Origin: Nocardioides iriomotensis
GTDB lineage: Bacteria; Actinomycetota; Actinomycetes; Propionibacteriales; Nocardioidaceae
Direction of reading: 5' to 3'
Length of the DNA stretch: 64,000 nucleotides
Assembly: GCF_004168035.1 (NCBI RefSeq)
Contig: NZ_SDPU01000025.1
Location: 1 to 64,000, forward strand
The number at the start of each line of letters is the position of its first letter. The first letter of the stretch is position 1. Positions 43,797 through 53,411 of this stretch are shown piece by piece. A program made the position numbers and the translations under genes. A model generated the notes under the pieces. The model ran no database searches, was not told where the DNA came from, and was given only the letters and a program-made list of their open reading frames with translations.

Positions 43797-45235
43797 GAGG
43801 ACGGCTCCTGGTCGAGGTCCGGGCGCCGCTCGCCGACGCGGGTGAGCTGCTCGAAGGCGTGCGCGACCTCCAGCAGCCGGCGCTCGGCCTTGGGCGGGGC
43901 GACGATCTGGACGCCGACCGGCCAGCCCTCGCTGGTGAACCCGGCCGGCACGCTGATCGAGGGGCAGCCGGTGACGGTGATGAGGAAGTTGGAGCGCATC
44001 CAGTCGAGGTAGGTCTCCTGGGCGCGTCCGTTGATGGCGTGCGGGTACTCCTCGTCGGCGTCGAACGGCGGCACCTGGCTGACCGGCAGCAGGAGCACGT
44101 CGTACCGCTCGAAGAACCGCCGCGCCCGTTCGCCGAGGCTGGTCATCCGCTGCTGGGCGGTCCAGACGTCGGCGCCGGTCAGGTGCTCACCGGCCCGGAT
44201 GTTGTCGGCGAGGGAGGCCTTGAACCCGTCGGGTCGCTTGGCCAGCATCTGGCCGTACGTCGCCTGGAACAGCCACGCCCGCAGCGTGCGGAACGCCTGC
44301 TCGGCACCGGTCACGTCGAGGTGGGCGTGCTCGACGTGGGCGCCGGCGGACTCGAAGACCGCGGCCTGCTGCTCGACGACGTGCGCCACCTGGCGGTCCA
44401 CCTCGAAGGCGCCGCCGAGGTCCGTCGACAGCGCCACGCGCAGCCCGGCCAGCCGGCCCTCCAGCGGGGGCGCGAACGTCGCGCCCGGGTCGTCGAGCGA
44501 CATCACGTTGCGCCGGGACGGGCCGGCGACCACCGACAGCAGCAGGGCGAGGTCCTCCACCGTGCGCGCCATCGGGCCGCTGACCGAGGTGAGCTCCCAG
44601 TAGTTGGTGGCCGGCCACTTCGGCACCCGTCCGACGCTGGGCCGCAGCCCGACGACGTTGCAGAAGGAGGCGGGGTTGCGGAGCGAGCCGCCCATGTCGC
44701 TGCCGTCGGCGAGCGGCACCATGCCGGAGGCGAGCGCGGCCGCCGCTCCCCCGCTGGACCCGCCCGCGGACCGGGTCAGGTCGTAGGGGTTGCGGGTGGT
44801 GCCGAAGATCGGGTTGAACGTGTGCGACCCGGCGGCCCACTCGGGCACGTTGGTCTTGCCGATGGTGACGGCCCCGGCCCGCCGGATCCGCTCGACGACC
44901 AGGTCGTCCCGGCGGGAGACGTAGTCGTGCCGCAGCGGCGACCCGAACGTGGTCGGCCAGCCTGCGGCCTCGTGGGTGTCCTTGAAGGCGTGCGGCAGAC
45001 CGTGCAGCGGTCCGACGCGCTCCCCCTGTGCGAGCGCCTCGTCGGCCGCGGCCGCGCCGTCGCGGGCCCGCTCCTCGTCGAGCGACACGATCGCGTTGAC
45101 CCGCGGGTTGACCGCGCGGATCCGGTCGAGGTGCAGGTCGAGCAGCTCGCGGGCGGAGATCTGCTTGGTCGCGACCGCCGCGGCCATCGCCCGGGCGGAC
45201 GACCAGATGGTCAGGTCGGTGGTGGTGGGGGTCAA
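43793..45235 (-). CDS. amidase signature family enzyme
   Basis: A 480-residue amidase with the Ser-cisSer-Lys triad. The lysine is in LPHAFKDTHEAAGWP, the cis-Ser in TRSAGGSSGGAAAALASG, and the nucleophile Ser in ADGSDMGGSLRNPASFCN. It hydrolyses a linear amide in the cytoplasm. In the proposed route it would cleave malonamate or ureidomalonate (a ureidomalonase-type step), which is an inference from position. The start is TTG, overlapping the coxG stop. Confidence 0.88.
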   Translation of the reverse strand: MTPTTTDLTIWSSARAMAAAVATKQISARELLDLHLDRIRAVNPRVNAIVSLDEERARDGAAAADEALAQGERVGPLHGLPHAFKDTHEAAGWPTTFGSPLRHDYVSRRDDLVVERIRRAGAVTIGKTNVPEWAAGSHTFNPIFGTTRNPYDLTRSAGGSSGGAAAALASGMVPLADGSDMGGSLRNPASFCNVVGLRPSVGRVPKWPATNYWELTSVSGPMARTVEDLALLLSVVAGPSRRNVMSLDDPGATFAPPLEGRLAGLRVALSTDLGGAFEVDRQVAHVVEQQAAVFESAGAHVEHAHLDVTGAEQAFRTLRAWLFQATYGQMLAKRPDGFKASLADNIRAGEHLTGADVWTAQQRMTSLGERARRFFERYDVLLLPVSQVPPFDADEEYPHAINGRAQETYLDWMRSNFLITVTGCPSISVPAGFTSEGWPVGVQIVAPPKAERRLLEVAHAFEQLTRVGERRPDLDQEPSS

Positions 45236-45858
45236 CGGCGACGCCCCGCGATCCAGCCCCCGACGACCGCGCCGGCCAGCGCGATCGCGCCGCCGACGAG
45301 CAGTCCCTTGACGAAGTCGTTGCTGGCCGACGGTGCGGCGGCCGGTGCGGTGAACACCGCGCCACGGGTGGTCGAGCCCGTCGAGACCGCAGCCTCGGGC
45401 TCGGCCGCCCGCTCGCCGGCGAGGTAGCGGTCGATGTTGCCGAAGAACTCGGTCGCCATCTTCTTCGAGACGCCGGTGAGCATCCGCTGGCCCACACCGC
45501 CGATCATCCCGCCGACGACCGCGTCGGCGTCGTAGCTGAGCAGGGTGCCGCCGTTGTCGTCCTCGGCCTCCTGCAGGCGTACGGCGACCGTGGCGTCGAT
45601 CGTGCCGGCGGCGCCGGAGCCGCGGGCCCGCATCAGGTAGGTGCCGGGCTCGGCCTGGTCGGCGATGGAGTACTGCCCGTCGTACACGCCCTTGATCGAG
45701 CCGACGCCGGCGGCGACGGTCATCGCGAACGTGTCGCCGCCGAGCGCCTCGAGCCGCTGGCAGCCGGGGATCGTCGCGACCAGCACGGCGGGGTCGTTGA
45801 GCGCCTTCCAGAGCGTGTCGGGATCGGCCTTGAGGGTGCTGGTGCCGCTGACCTTCAT
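45232..45858 (-). CDS. CoxG-like SRPBCC protein with membrane anchor
   Basis: A 208-residue protein of the CoxG/SRPBCC family. The N-terminal beta-grasp-like domain begins MKVSGTSTLKADPDTLWKAL, with NDPAVLVATIPGCQRLE. A flexible linker follows, which includes the repeat-encoded STGSTTR, and then a C-terminal anchor KGLLVGGAIALAGAVVGGWI and GRRR. CoxG anchors carbon monoxide dehydrogenase to the membrane in Oligotropha; here it presumably tethers the CoxLMS-like oxidase to the membrane and to its electron acceptor. Overlaps both neighbours by 4 bp. Confidence 0.86.
   Translation of the reverse strand: MKVSGTSTLKADPDTLWKALNDPAVLVATIPGCQRLEALGGDTFAMTVAAGVGSIKGVYDGQYSIADQAEPGTYLMRARGSGAAGTIDATVAVRLQEAEDDNGGTLLSYDADAVVGGMIGGVGQRMLTGVSKKMATEFFGNIDRYLAGERAAEPEAAVSTGSTTRGAVFTAPAAAPSASNDFVKGLLVGGAIALAGAVVGGWIAGRRR
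45365..45388. repeat. dispersed palindrome-like repeat in coxG
   Basis: The 24-bp unit starting CGGGTGGTCGAGCCCG and ending GTCGAGACC is nearly identical to the one at 48735 in coxS (one mismatch) and puts STGSTTR in both proteins. Confidence 0.6.
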
Positions 45859-48262
45859 GACCCTGCCTCCTGGTTCTCGAGCCTCAGGTGGAACAGCTCG
45901 CTCGGCGAGATCGGCATCCGCCGGATGGTGATGCCCTCAGCATCCTCGATCGCGGCCGCGATGGCAGCCGCCCCGGGGATGACCCCGGCCTCACCGGCGC
46001 CCTTGACGCCGAGCGGGTTGAGCGGCGACGGGGTGACGAGGTGGTCGATCTCGACCTCCGGCACCTCCGATGCGTAGGGCATCAGGAAGTCCATGAACGA
46101 CGCGTTGAGGAGCTGCCCGTCGGGGGCGTACTCCATCCGCTCGTAGAGCGCTCCCCCGACGCCCTGCGCCACGCCGCCGTGGATCTGGCCCTCGACGATC
46201 ATCGGGTTGATCAGGGTGCCGCAGTCGTGGACCACGCAGTAGCGCAGGACCTTGATGTCGGCGGTGTCCGGGTCGGTCTCGACGACGACGGCGTGCATGC
46301 CGTTGGCGAACGTCGACCGTGGCGGCGAGTAGAACTGCGACGCCTCCAGGCCAGGCGACTCGCCCTCGGCGACGGGCGGTTTGTCCGGGTCTGCCGGTGC
46401 GGCGAACTGGGTGGCGCGCTTGGCGGCCTCGTCGAAGGCGTAGCGCAGCGGGTTGGACAGCACGGCCACCGCGCCGAGGTCGACCGACGCGCCGTTCTCA
46501 CCGGTGCCCTTGACCCGGACGTTCCCGTCGACGATCTCGAGGTCCTCCACGGCGGCCTCGAGCGCGTCGGAGGCGATCCGCAGCGCCTTCTCGCGTACGG
46601 CGCGCGCGGTGACGGCGACGGCGGAGCCGGACATGACGGCGGTGCGCGAGGCGAACGTGCCGACGGCGTACTTGAAGCGGCGGGTGTCGCCGGTGGTCAC
46701 CCGGATCCGCTCGAACGGCACGCCGAGCTCGTCGGCGACGATCTGCGCGAGCATCGTCTGGTGGCCCTGGCCCTGGGTGGTGAGACCGGTCGACACGACG
46801 ACGGTGCCGTCGGTCTCGACCCGGATGTGGCCGCCCTCGTAGGGACCGACGCCGGTGCCCTCGACGTAGCAGGCCATCCCGATCCCGACCCGGCGTCCCT
46901 CGGCGCGCGCCTGCTCGCGGTAGGCCGCGAAGTCGTCCCAGCCGACGAGCTCCTTGAGCTTGGCGAGCGAGCCCGGGAAGTCGCCGGAGTCGTAGAGCAG
47001 CTGGCGGCCGTCCTGGAAGATCAGCCCCTGGTCGTAGGGCATCTCGTCGGGCTGGATGAAGTTGCGCTCCCGCACCAGCGCCCGGTCGAGGCCGAGGTCG
47101 GCGGCGATCGCGTCCATCGTGCGCTCCATGACGAAGCAGCCCTGCGGCCGGCCGGCGCCGCGGTACGGCGTGACGATGACGGTGTTGGTGTAGAGGCTCT
47201 CGAACTCGACGCGGTAGGCGCCGGGCTTGTACGGCCCGAGCAGCTGCGTCGAGGTGATGATCGGGACGATCAGGCCGTACGGGATGTACGCGCCGTGGTC
47301 GTGCCAGAACTTCACCGACAGGCCGAGCAACCGGCCCTCGTCGTCGTACCCGACGCGCACGTGGTGGAGCTGGCCGCGCTCGTGGGCGGAGGAGACGAAG
47401 TGCTCGCGGCGATCCTCGGTCCACTTGACCGGGCGGCCGAGCCGGAGCGCCGCCCACGGGACGAGCACCTCCTCGGGCCAGGGGTGCACGATCTTGACGC
47501 CGAAGCCGCCGCCGACGTCGGGCGTGACCACCTCCACCCGGTCGACCGGCAGGTTGAGCTTGGCCGCGACCGCCTGCCGGACGCTCGTGGAGGTCTGGGT
47601 GCTGGTGTGCACGGTGAGCGACTCGTCGTCGGCGTCCCAGCGGGCGTGGACGCCCTTGCCCTCCATCGGCATCGACGCGCTGCGCTCGATGGCGAGGTCG
47701 AGCTCGAGCCGGTGGGGTGCGGCGTCGATGGCGGCGTCGGCGTCGCCGGTCTCCTGGACCATCCGGGCCGCGACGTTGCCGGGTACGTCGTCGTGCACGA
47801 GGTGCTCGGCGGCCCGGGCGGCCTCGACGCCGACGATGGGGGTCAGGAACTCGTAGTCGACCCGGATCCGTTCGACGGCGTCCTCGGCGGCGTACCGGTC
47901 GCTGGCCACGACCATGACGATCGCCTCGCCGACGTGGTTCACCTCGCCGTTCGCCAGGGCGTGCTGGGTGCGGCCGTGGGTCAGCGTGGGGTGCGGGATG
48001 AGCAGCGGCAGCGCCTGCGCGACGCGGGTGCCGTGCTCCTCCTCGTCGGCGACGAGGTCCTCGTAGGTGTAGATCGCCACCAGTCCCTCGACGTCGAGCG
48101 CGTCGGTCACGTCGACGTCGACCACCCGGGCGTGCGCGTGCGGGCTGCGCACGAACGCGACCTCGAAAGCGTCGTGGCCGAGGTCGTCGAGGTACCGGCC
48201 GTTACCGGTGACCAGGCGTGGGTCCTCGACCCGCTTGACGGGCTCGCCGACCATGCGCGTCG

Positions 48263-48266
<4 letters not shown>
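45855..48266 (-). CDS. molybdenum hydroxylase large subunit (form II CoxL / xanthine dehydrogenase-like)
   Basis: An 803-residue Mo-containing catalytic subunit. The active-site loop reads PYRGAGRPQGCFVMER, the form II-type (no selenocysteine-like Cys, no AYRCSFR), so it is not a classical CO dehydrogenase. GVKGAGEAGVIPGAAAIAAA carries the base catalyst Glu, and VTPDVGGGFGVKIVHP is the pterin-binding segment. It hydroxylates an unknown substrate, probably an N-heterocycle such as uracil. Electron flow goes through CoxM (FAD) and CoxS (2Fe-2S). It overlaps coxS by 4 bp. No molybdenum maturation genes (xdhC, mobA-like) are in the window. Confidence 0.9.
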
Positions 48267-48765
<499 letters not shown>

Positions 48766-48769
<4 letters not shown>

Positions 48770-49650
48770 GCCGCGCTCCTCCGGGTGCCACGCGCCGCTT
48801 CGTGCGCCTGGGCGACGGCGCGCTCGGTGAGGACGTGGGCGAGGTGCCGCCGGTACGTCGCGGTGGCGTGGATGTCGTCCTCGGGATCGATGGCGGCGTC
48901 GACGAGCTCGCGGGCGCGGGGCGTGTCGACGCCGCCGCCGGAGCCGCTCACCGCGGGACCGAGGTCGACGACGACGGGGCCGGCGCCGACGGAGATGAGC
49001 CCGACGCGCGCGCCGGTGACGGCCAGGTCGGCGTCGACGGTGACGAGGGCGGCGACGCCGCACATGGCGTAGTCGCCGTGCCGGCGGGCGAGCTCGACGA
49101 AGGCGGAGCCGGTGCCGGCGGGCGGCCGGCGGAAGGTGGCGGCCACCGCGACCTCGGCGTCGGCGTGCTCGGTCTCCATCGGACCGACGAAGAAGTCGGC
49201 GGCCCCGACGGAACGGCTGCCGTGCGGGCCGACCAGTTCGACCTCGCCGTCGAGGACCGCGAGCACGGCGGTCATCTCCGCGGCCGGGTCGCCGTGGACC
49301 AGGCTGCCGACCGTCGTACCGCGGTTGCGGATGGTGGGGTGTGCGACCTGGCCGAGGGCCTGGCGCAGCAGCGGCAGCGCGGCGAAGGCCGCGGCGTCGT
49401 GCTCGACCCGGGAGTGCCGGGCCAGGGCGCCGACCCGGACACCGGTGGAGGTGACCTCCACGGTGTCCAGGCCGGCCACATGGTTGATGTCGACCAGGTG
49501 CCCGGGTGCGGCCAGCCGCATCGACATCAGTGGGACGAGGCTCTGACCGCCCGCGAGCACCTTCGCACCCTCGCCGGCGTGCGCGTCGAGGAGCTGCACG
49601 GCCTCCTGGACGGTGGCCGGTCGGTGGTAGGTGAACGCGGGCGGTTTCAC
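48766..49650 (-). CDS. molybdenum hydroxylase FAD subunit
   Basis: A 294-residue CoxM-like FAD-binding subunit. VLAGGQSLVPLMSMRLA (first FAD loop) and TIRNRGTTVGSLVHGDPAAE (second) match the family consensus. It passes electrons from the Fe-S subunit to an acceptor. First gene of the ten-gene coupled run. The GTG was chosen because AAGGAGG lies 5 nt upstream and the protein then starts VKPPAFTYHRP as in homologues. A longer frame upstream is open but does not fit. The permease ends 68 bp upstream, so it may be co-transcribed. Confidence 0.9.
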
Positions 49651-49718
49651 GAGCCTCCTTCGCCCTGGACGGGCCTGCTCACGGCATGGTCCGAGCACGA
49701 GACGGGCAGGCTACGCCT

Positions 49719-51161
49719 TCAGTGGGCGCGGTGCGACCCGTCTTCGTGACCCGGCACGTCCTCGTCGTGGTGAACCCCCGTGTGACCCACCGCGAGCATC
49801 GTGCCGTCGTCCTTGAGCTCGGCCGGGGCGACCGCGCGGGCCAGGTGGTACATGACGAGGCAGACGATGGTGCCGAGCGCGATGCCGGCGAGGGAGAAGT
49901 CGTTCGTGATCTTGAGCGTGGTGTCGCCGATCGCGATGATGATGCCGGCGGCGACGGGGACGAGGTTCACGGGGTTGGCGAAGTCGACCCCGTTCTCCTT
50001 CCAGATCTTCGCGCCGAGCAGGCCGATCATGCCGTAGAGGACGACCGTGATGCCGCCGAGCACGCCGCCGGGGGTGGCGGAGACGATCGCGCCGAACTTG
50101 GGGCTGAGGCCGAACAGGATCGCGACCAGCGCCGCCACGTAGTACGCCGCGGTCGAGTAGACGCGGGTCGCGGCCATGACGCCGATGTTCTCGGCGTACG
50201 TCGTCGTCGGCGAGCCACCGACCGACGAGGTGAGCACGGTGGCGAAGCCGTCGGCGGCGATGGCGCGGCCCATGACCGGGTCGAGGTCGCGCTTGGTCAT
50301 CTCCGCGACGGCCTTGACGTGGCCGGTGTTCTCGGCGACGAGGGCGATCACGGCCGGCAGCATCAGCAGGATGAACGCGACGTTGAAGGCCGGCGCGTGG
50401 ATGCCGACGACGCCGTTGGCGAGGTCGCTCACCGGCGGGAAGCCGACCCAGTCAGCCGCCTTCACACCGTCCCAGTTGACCCGCCAGTGGGTGGTGACCT
50501 TGCCGGCGGCGGGGTCGAACGAGGTGATCGGGCCGAAGATCCGGTCGAAGAGCCACGACAGCACGTAGCCGAAGATCAGGCCGAGGAAGACTGCGATGCG
50601 GCCGAGGAACCCCCGGAACCCGACCGCCATCAGGATGACCGCGGTCATCGTGAGCAGCGCGACCCACTGGTCCTGCGGCCAGTAGATGTCGGCGACGACG
50701 GGAGCGAGGTTGAAGCCGATCAGCATGACCACGGCACCGGTGACCACCGGGGGCAGCACCCGGTGCAGGACGGCGGACCCGAGGAAGTGGATCAGCACAC
50801 CGATGATCCCGAGCACGATGCCGGCGACGAGGACCGAGCCGGTGACGTCCGCGGCGTTGCCGCCTTGGGCGTAGATCGCCGCCGCACCACCGACGAACGA
50901 CGCCGACGTGCCGAGGTAGCTCGGGACCTTGCCCTGCACGATCAGCAGGAAGCAGATCGTGGCGATGCCGCTCATCATGATCGCGAGCTGGGCGTTCAGG
51001 CCCATGATCAGCGGGAACACGAACGTGGCGCCGAACATCGCGACCACGTGCTGGGCGCCGAGCCCGACCGTCCGTCCCCAGGACAGCCGCTCGTCCGGTG
51101 CCACTGCCGCACCGAGAGGCGGCGTCTTTCCGTCGTAGACGACCTTCCAACCAAACGCCAT
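49719..51161 (-). CDS. uraA: uracil-type NCS2 permease (uracil/xanthine transporter family)
   Basis: A 480-residue NCS2 transporter, about 14 membrane segments. The substrate motifs are of the uracil type: IALVAENTGHV (first conserved Glu) and TTTYAENIGVMAATRVYS (second, with ENIG, which is seen in UraA rather than in XanQ/UacT). It brings a pyrimidine or similar base into the cell. The C-terminal tail is His/Asp-rich. GGGAGGCCTGCC before the ATG is a good ribosome site. Leads the minus-strand catabolic operon, facing the DUF2877 operon. Confidence 0.92.
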   Translation of the reverse strand: MAFGWKVVYDGKTPPLGAAVAPDERLSWGRTVGLGAQHVVAMFGATFVFPLIMGLNAQLAIMMSGIATICFLLIVQGKVPSYLGTSASFVGGAAAIYAQGGNAADVTGSVLVAGIVLGIIGVLIHFLGSAVLHRVLPPVVTGAVVMLIGFNLAPVVADIYWPQDQWVALLTMTAVILMAVGFRGFLGRIAVFLGLIFGYVLSWLFDRIFGPITSFDPAAGKVTTHWRVNWDGVKAADWVGFPPVSDLANGVVGIHAPAFNVAFILLMLPAVIALVAENTGHVKAVAEMTKRDLDPVMGRAIAADGFATVLTSSVGGSPTTTYAENIGVMAATRVYSTAAYYVAALVAILFGLSPKFGAIVSATPGGVLGGITVVLYGMIGLLGAKIWKENGVDFANPVNLVPVAAGIIIAIGDTTLKITNDFSLAGIALGTIVCLVMYHLARAVAPAELKDDGTMLAVGHTGVHHDEDVPGHEDGSHRAH

Positions 51162-51197
51162 GGCAGGCCTCCCTGCTCACAAGCTCCGGCCCGAGAC

Positions 51198-51218
51198 CCG
51201 ACCTCACGTCGAGGTCGG
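51198..51218. promoter_or_regulatory. inverted repeat in the island's divergent promoter
   Basis: CCGACCTC-ACGTC-GAGGTCGG, a perfect 8-bp inverted repeat with a 5-bp spacer, 37 bp from the permease ATG. Candidate operator. Confidence 0.5.
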
Positions 51219-51237
51219 CCGCCGGCGCACCCGTCAC

Positions 51238-51255
51238 CCGGGTCGGTCGACCCGG
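51238..51255. promoter_or_regulatory. second inverted repeat in the divergent promoter
   Basis: CCGGGTCG-GT-CGACCCGG, a perfect 8-bp inverted repeat with a 2-bp centre, between the two divergent promoters. Candidate operator for an unlinked regulator; no regulator gene is in the island. Confidence 0.5.
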
Positions 51256-51318
51256 TTCAGGGTCACTGTGCACCCGGGCCCGTGGTTCGGCCAGCACCGA
51301 AAGGATCGACACGCTGCG

Positions 51319-51324
51319 TAATCT
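51319..51324 (+). promoter_or_regulatory. -10 box TAATCT, leaderless DUF2877 start
   Basis: TAATCT-GGCGCC-ATG. The ATG at 51331 is 6 nt after the box. Confidence 0.6.
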
Positions 51325-51330
51325 GGCGCC

Positions 51331-51999
51331 ATGGGAGCGTTCCTGCCCTGCGCCGCGTCGTCGCTCGTGTCCGGTGTGCTGGGTTCCGCCGACCGGTGGG
51401 TCGAGGCGGCGCGCACCCGGGTGAGCGTGCATCTCGAGACCGGTTCCCCGGATGTCCCGATTGTCTGTGTCGGACTGCCCGAGGCGATCCGGCTGCCGTA
51501 CGGCGTGGTGGTGGAGGCGCTCCCCGACGGGCCGGTGTCGCTGGCTCCCCGCCGCTGGTGGCGGCCCGACCGGCCGGCCGGCCTGGCTCCCCCGGCGCCG
51601 GCGCGGATCGCCCGCTGGACGCGCCCGCTGCCGCCGCCGGACCCCGCGCGGCTGCTCGGCCGGGGCGCCGGCCTGACCCCGGACGGTGACGACGTGCTCG
51701 CCGGTCTCCTGGTCGCGGCGGCGGCGGTCGACGACCCCCGGCTGGGCGAGTGGCGCGCCGCGACCCGGTCGGCGCTGGCGGCCCGCCGTACGACGGCTGT
51801 GTCGGTGGGCATGCTGCACGCCGCCCTCGACGGGTGGTCCGCTCCACCGCTGGCCGGCGCCGTCCGGGCGCTGTGCGGACCGGACGACCCGACGCCGGCC
51901 GTCGACGCCCTGCTCGCCGTCGGGCAGTCGTCGGGCCGGTCGCTGCTCGACGGGGTGCTGTACGTTCTCGCGTCCCAGCCCTGGGAAGGAGCCGCATGA
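51331..51999 (+). CDS. DUF2877 protein (AllH/YlbF-like subunit)
   Basis: A 222-residue DUF2877 protein. The signature GRGAGLTPDGDDVLAGLLVA matches the family's GxGxGLTPxGDD. In E. coli the corresponding gene YlbF sits with FdrA and YlbE near the allantoin genes, and these three are reported to form oxamate carbamoyltransferase. It presumably forms the same complex with the next two gene products. The ATG is 6 nt after TAATCT, so it is probably leaderless. Coupled to fdrA by an ATGA overlap. Confidence 0.82.
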   Translation: MGAFLPCAASSLVSGVLGSADRWVEAARTRVSVHLETGSPDVPIVCVGLPEAIRLPYGVVVEALPDGPVSLAPRRWWRPDRPAGLAPPAPARIARWTRPLPPPDPARLLGRGAGLTPDGDDVLAGLLVAAAAVDDPRLGEWRAATRSALAARRTTAVSVGMLHAALDGWSAPPLAGAVRALCGPDDPTPAVDALLAVGQSSGRSLLDGVLYVLASQPWEGAA

Positions 52000-53411
52000 A
52001 GCAGGTGGACGTCCGGAAGGCGTACGTCGACTCCGTGACCCTGATGCAGGTGAGCCGGCGGGTCGCGGACCTCGACGGGGTCGCCGCCGCGCTGGTCGCG
52101 ATGGCGACCGACCTCAACCTCGAGCTGGCCGCCGGGATGGGCTTCGACGTCCCGGCGACGGTCTCGGGCAACGACATGCTGGTCGCGCTCGACGTCGCCT
52201 CCGACGACGTGCTGGCCGCGGCACGGACCGAGGTCGACGCCGCGCTCGCCGCGGCGTCCCGGCCGGCCGCGGGCGGCTTCGGGGACGCGCCGCCCCCGCC
52301 GACGATGCGGGCCGCGACCCGTGACGCCGACCCCGAGACGGCCGTGGCGCTGGTGTCGACGCCCGGGCAGTACGCCTTCGCCGACGCGCTCGACGCGGTC
52401 GACGCCGGACTGCTGACGATGGTGTTCAGCGACAACGTGTCCGTCGCCCAGGAGGTCGCGCTCAAGCGGCGCGCGGGCGAGACGGGCGCCCTGGTGATGG
52501 GCCCCGACTGCGGTACGGCGGTCGTCGGAGGCGTCGGGCTCGGGTTCGCCAACGTCGTCCGGCCGGGACCCGTCGGGATCGTCGCCGCCTCGGGCACGGG
52601 CGCCCAGCACCTGCTCGCCCTGCTCGACGGGGCCGGCGTCGGGGTGTCGCACTGCCTCGGGGTCGGCGGGCGCGACCTGTCGGCCGACGTCGGCGGGCTG
52701 TCGACGCTGCGCGCGCTCGACCTGCTCGACGCCGACGAGGCCACCGAGCTGGTCGTGGTGATCTCCAAGCCACCGGCGCCGGAGGTCGCCGAGAAGGTGC
52801 GCGCGCACGCCGCCTCGCTGGGCACTCCCGTCGTGTTCGGGCTGCTCGGCCCCGGGCAGCCCGACCTGACCGCCACGGCCGCGGCCGTCGTGGAGGCGGC
52901 CGGCGGCACCTGGACCGCGCCGGAGAGCTGGGGCGGAGCCGTGTCCTCACGGCGCGGTCAGGGCGTGCTCAAGGGTCTGTTCGTCGGCGGCACCATGCGC
53001 GACGAGGCCCGGCTGGTCGCGGCCTCCGCCTTGGGGCTGGAGCCCGCGTCTCTGGAGATGGTCGACTTCGGCGACGACGAGTACACCCGCGGTCGGCCGC
53101 ACCCCATGATCGACGGCTCGCTGCGGCTCGACCGGATCGCGCACGAGACCGATGACCCGACCTGCGGCGTGCTGCTGCTCGACGTGGTGCTCGGTCTCGG
53201 CTCCGACCCCGACCCGGCCGCGGCGCTCGTCGAGCCGGTGCGGCGCGCGACGGCGGCCGGCCTGCCCGTCGTGGTCAGCGTCATCGGGACGCGCGACGAC
53301 CCGCAGGACCTGCGCCGTACCGCCGGAGCGCTCACCGACGCCGGCGCCGCCGTCTTCCTGTCCAACGCCGCGGCCGCCCGGGCCGCCGCCGACCTCGCGG
53401 GAGCCTCGTGA
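51996..53411 (+). CDS. fdrA: FdrA-like subunit of a putative carbamoyltransferase
   Basis: A 471-residue protein of the FdrA family, with a succinyl-CoA-synthetase-like CoA-binding fold. AYVDSVTLMQVSRRV is the FdrA N-terminal signature. SDNVSVAQEVALKRRAGE and MGPDCGTAVVGGVGLGFAN, followed by VGIVAASGTGAQHL, are the nucleotide-phosphate-binding type loops, with a SHCLGVGGRDLSADVGG region. In E. coli FdrA is a subunit of the enzyme that makes carbamoyl phosphate from oxalurate. The ribosome site GGAAGGAGCC precedes the ATG. Coupled to both neighbours. Confidence 0.85.
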   Translation: MKQVDVRKAYVDSVTLMQVSRRVADLDGVAAALVAMATDLNLELAAGMGFDVPATVSGNDMLVALDVASDDVLAAARTEVDAALAAASRPAAGGFGDAPPPPTMRAATRDADPETAVALVSTPGQYAFADALDAVDAGLLTMVFSDNVSVAQEVALKRRAGETGALVMGPDCGTAVVGGVGLGFANVVRPGPVGIVAASGTGAQHLLALLDGAGVGVSHCLGVGGRDLSADVGGLSTLRALDLLDADEATELVVVISKPPAPEVAEKVRAHAASLGTPVVFGLLGPGQPDLTATAAAVVEAAGGTWTAPESWGGAVSSRRGQGVLKGLFVGGTMRDEARLVAASALGLEPASLEMVDFGDDEYTRGRPHPMIDGSLRLDRIAHETDDPTCGVLLLDVVLGLGSDPDPAAALVEPVRRATAAGLPVVVSVIGTRDDPQDLRRTAGALTDAGAAVFLSNAAAARAAADLAGAS

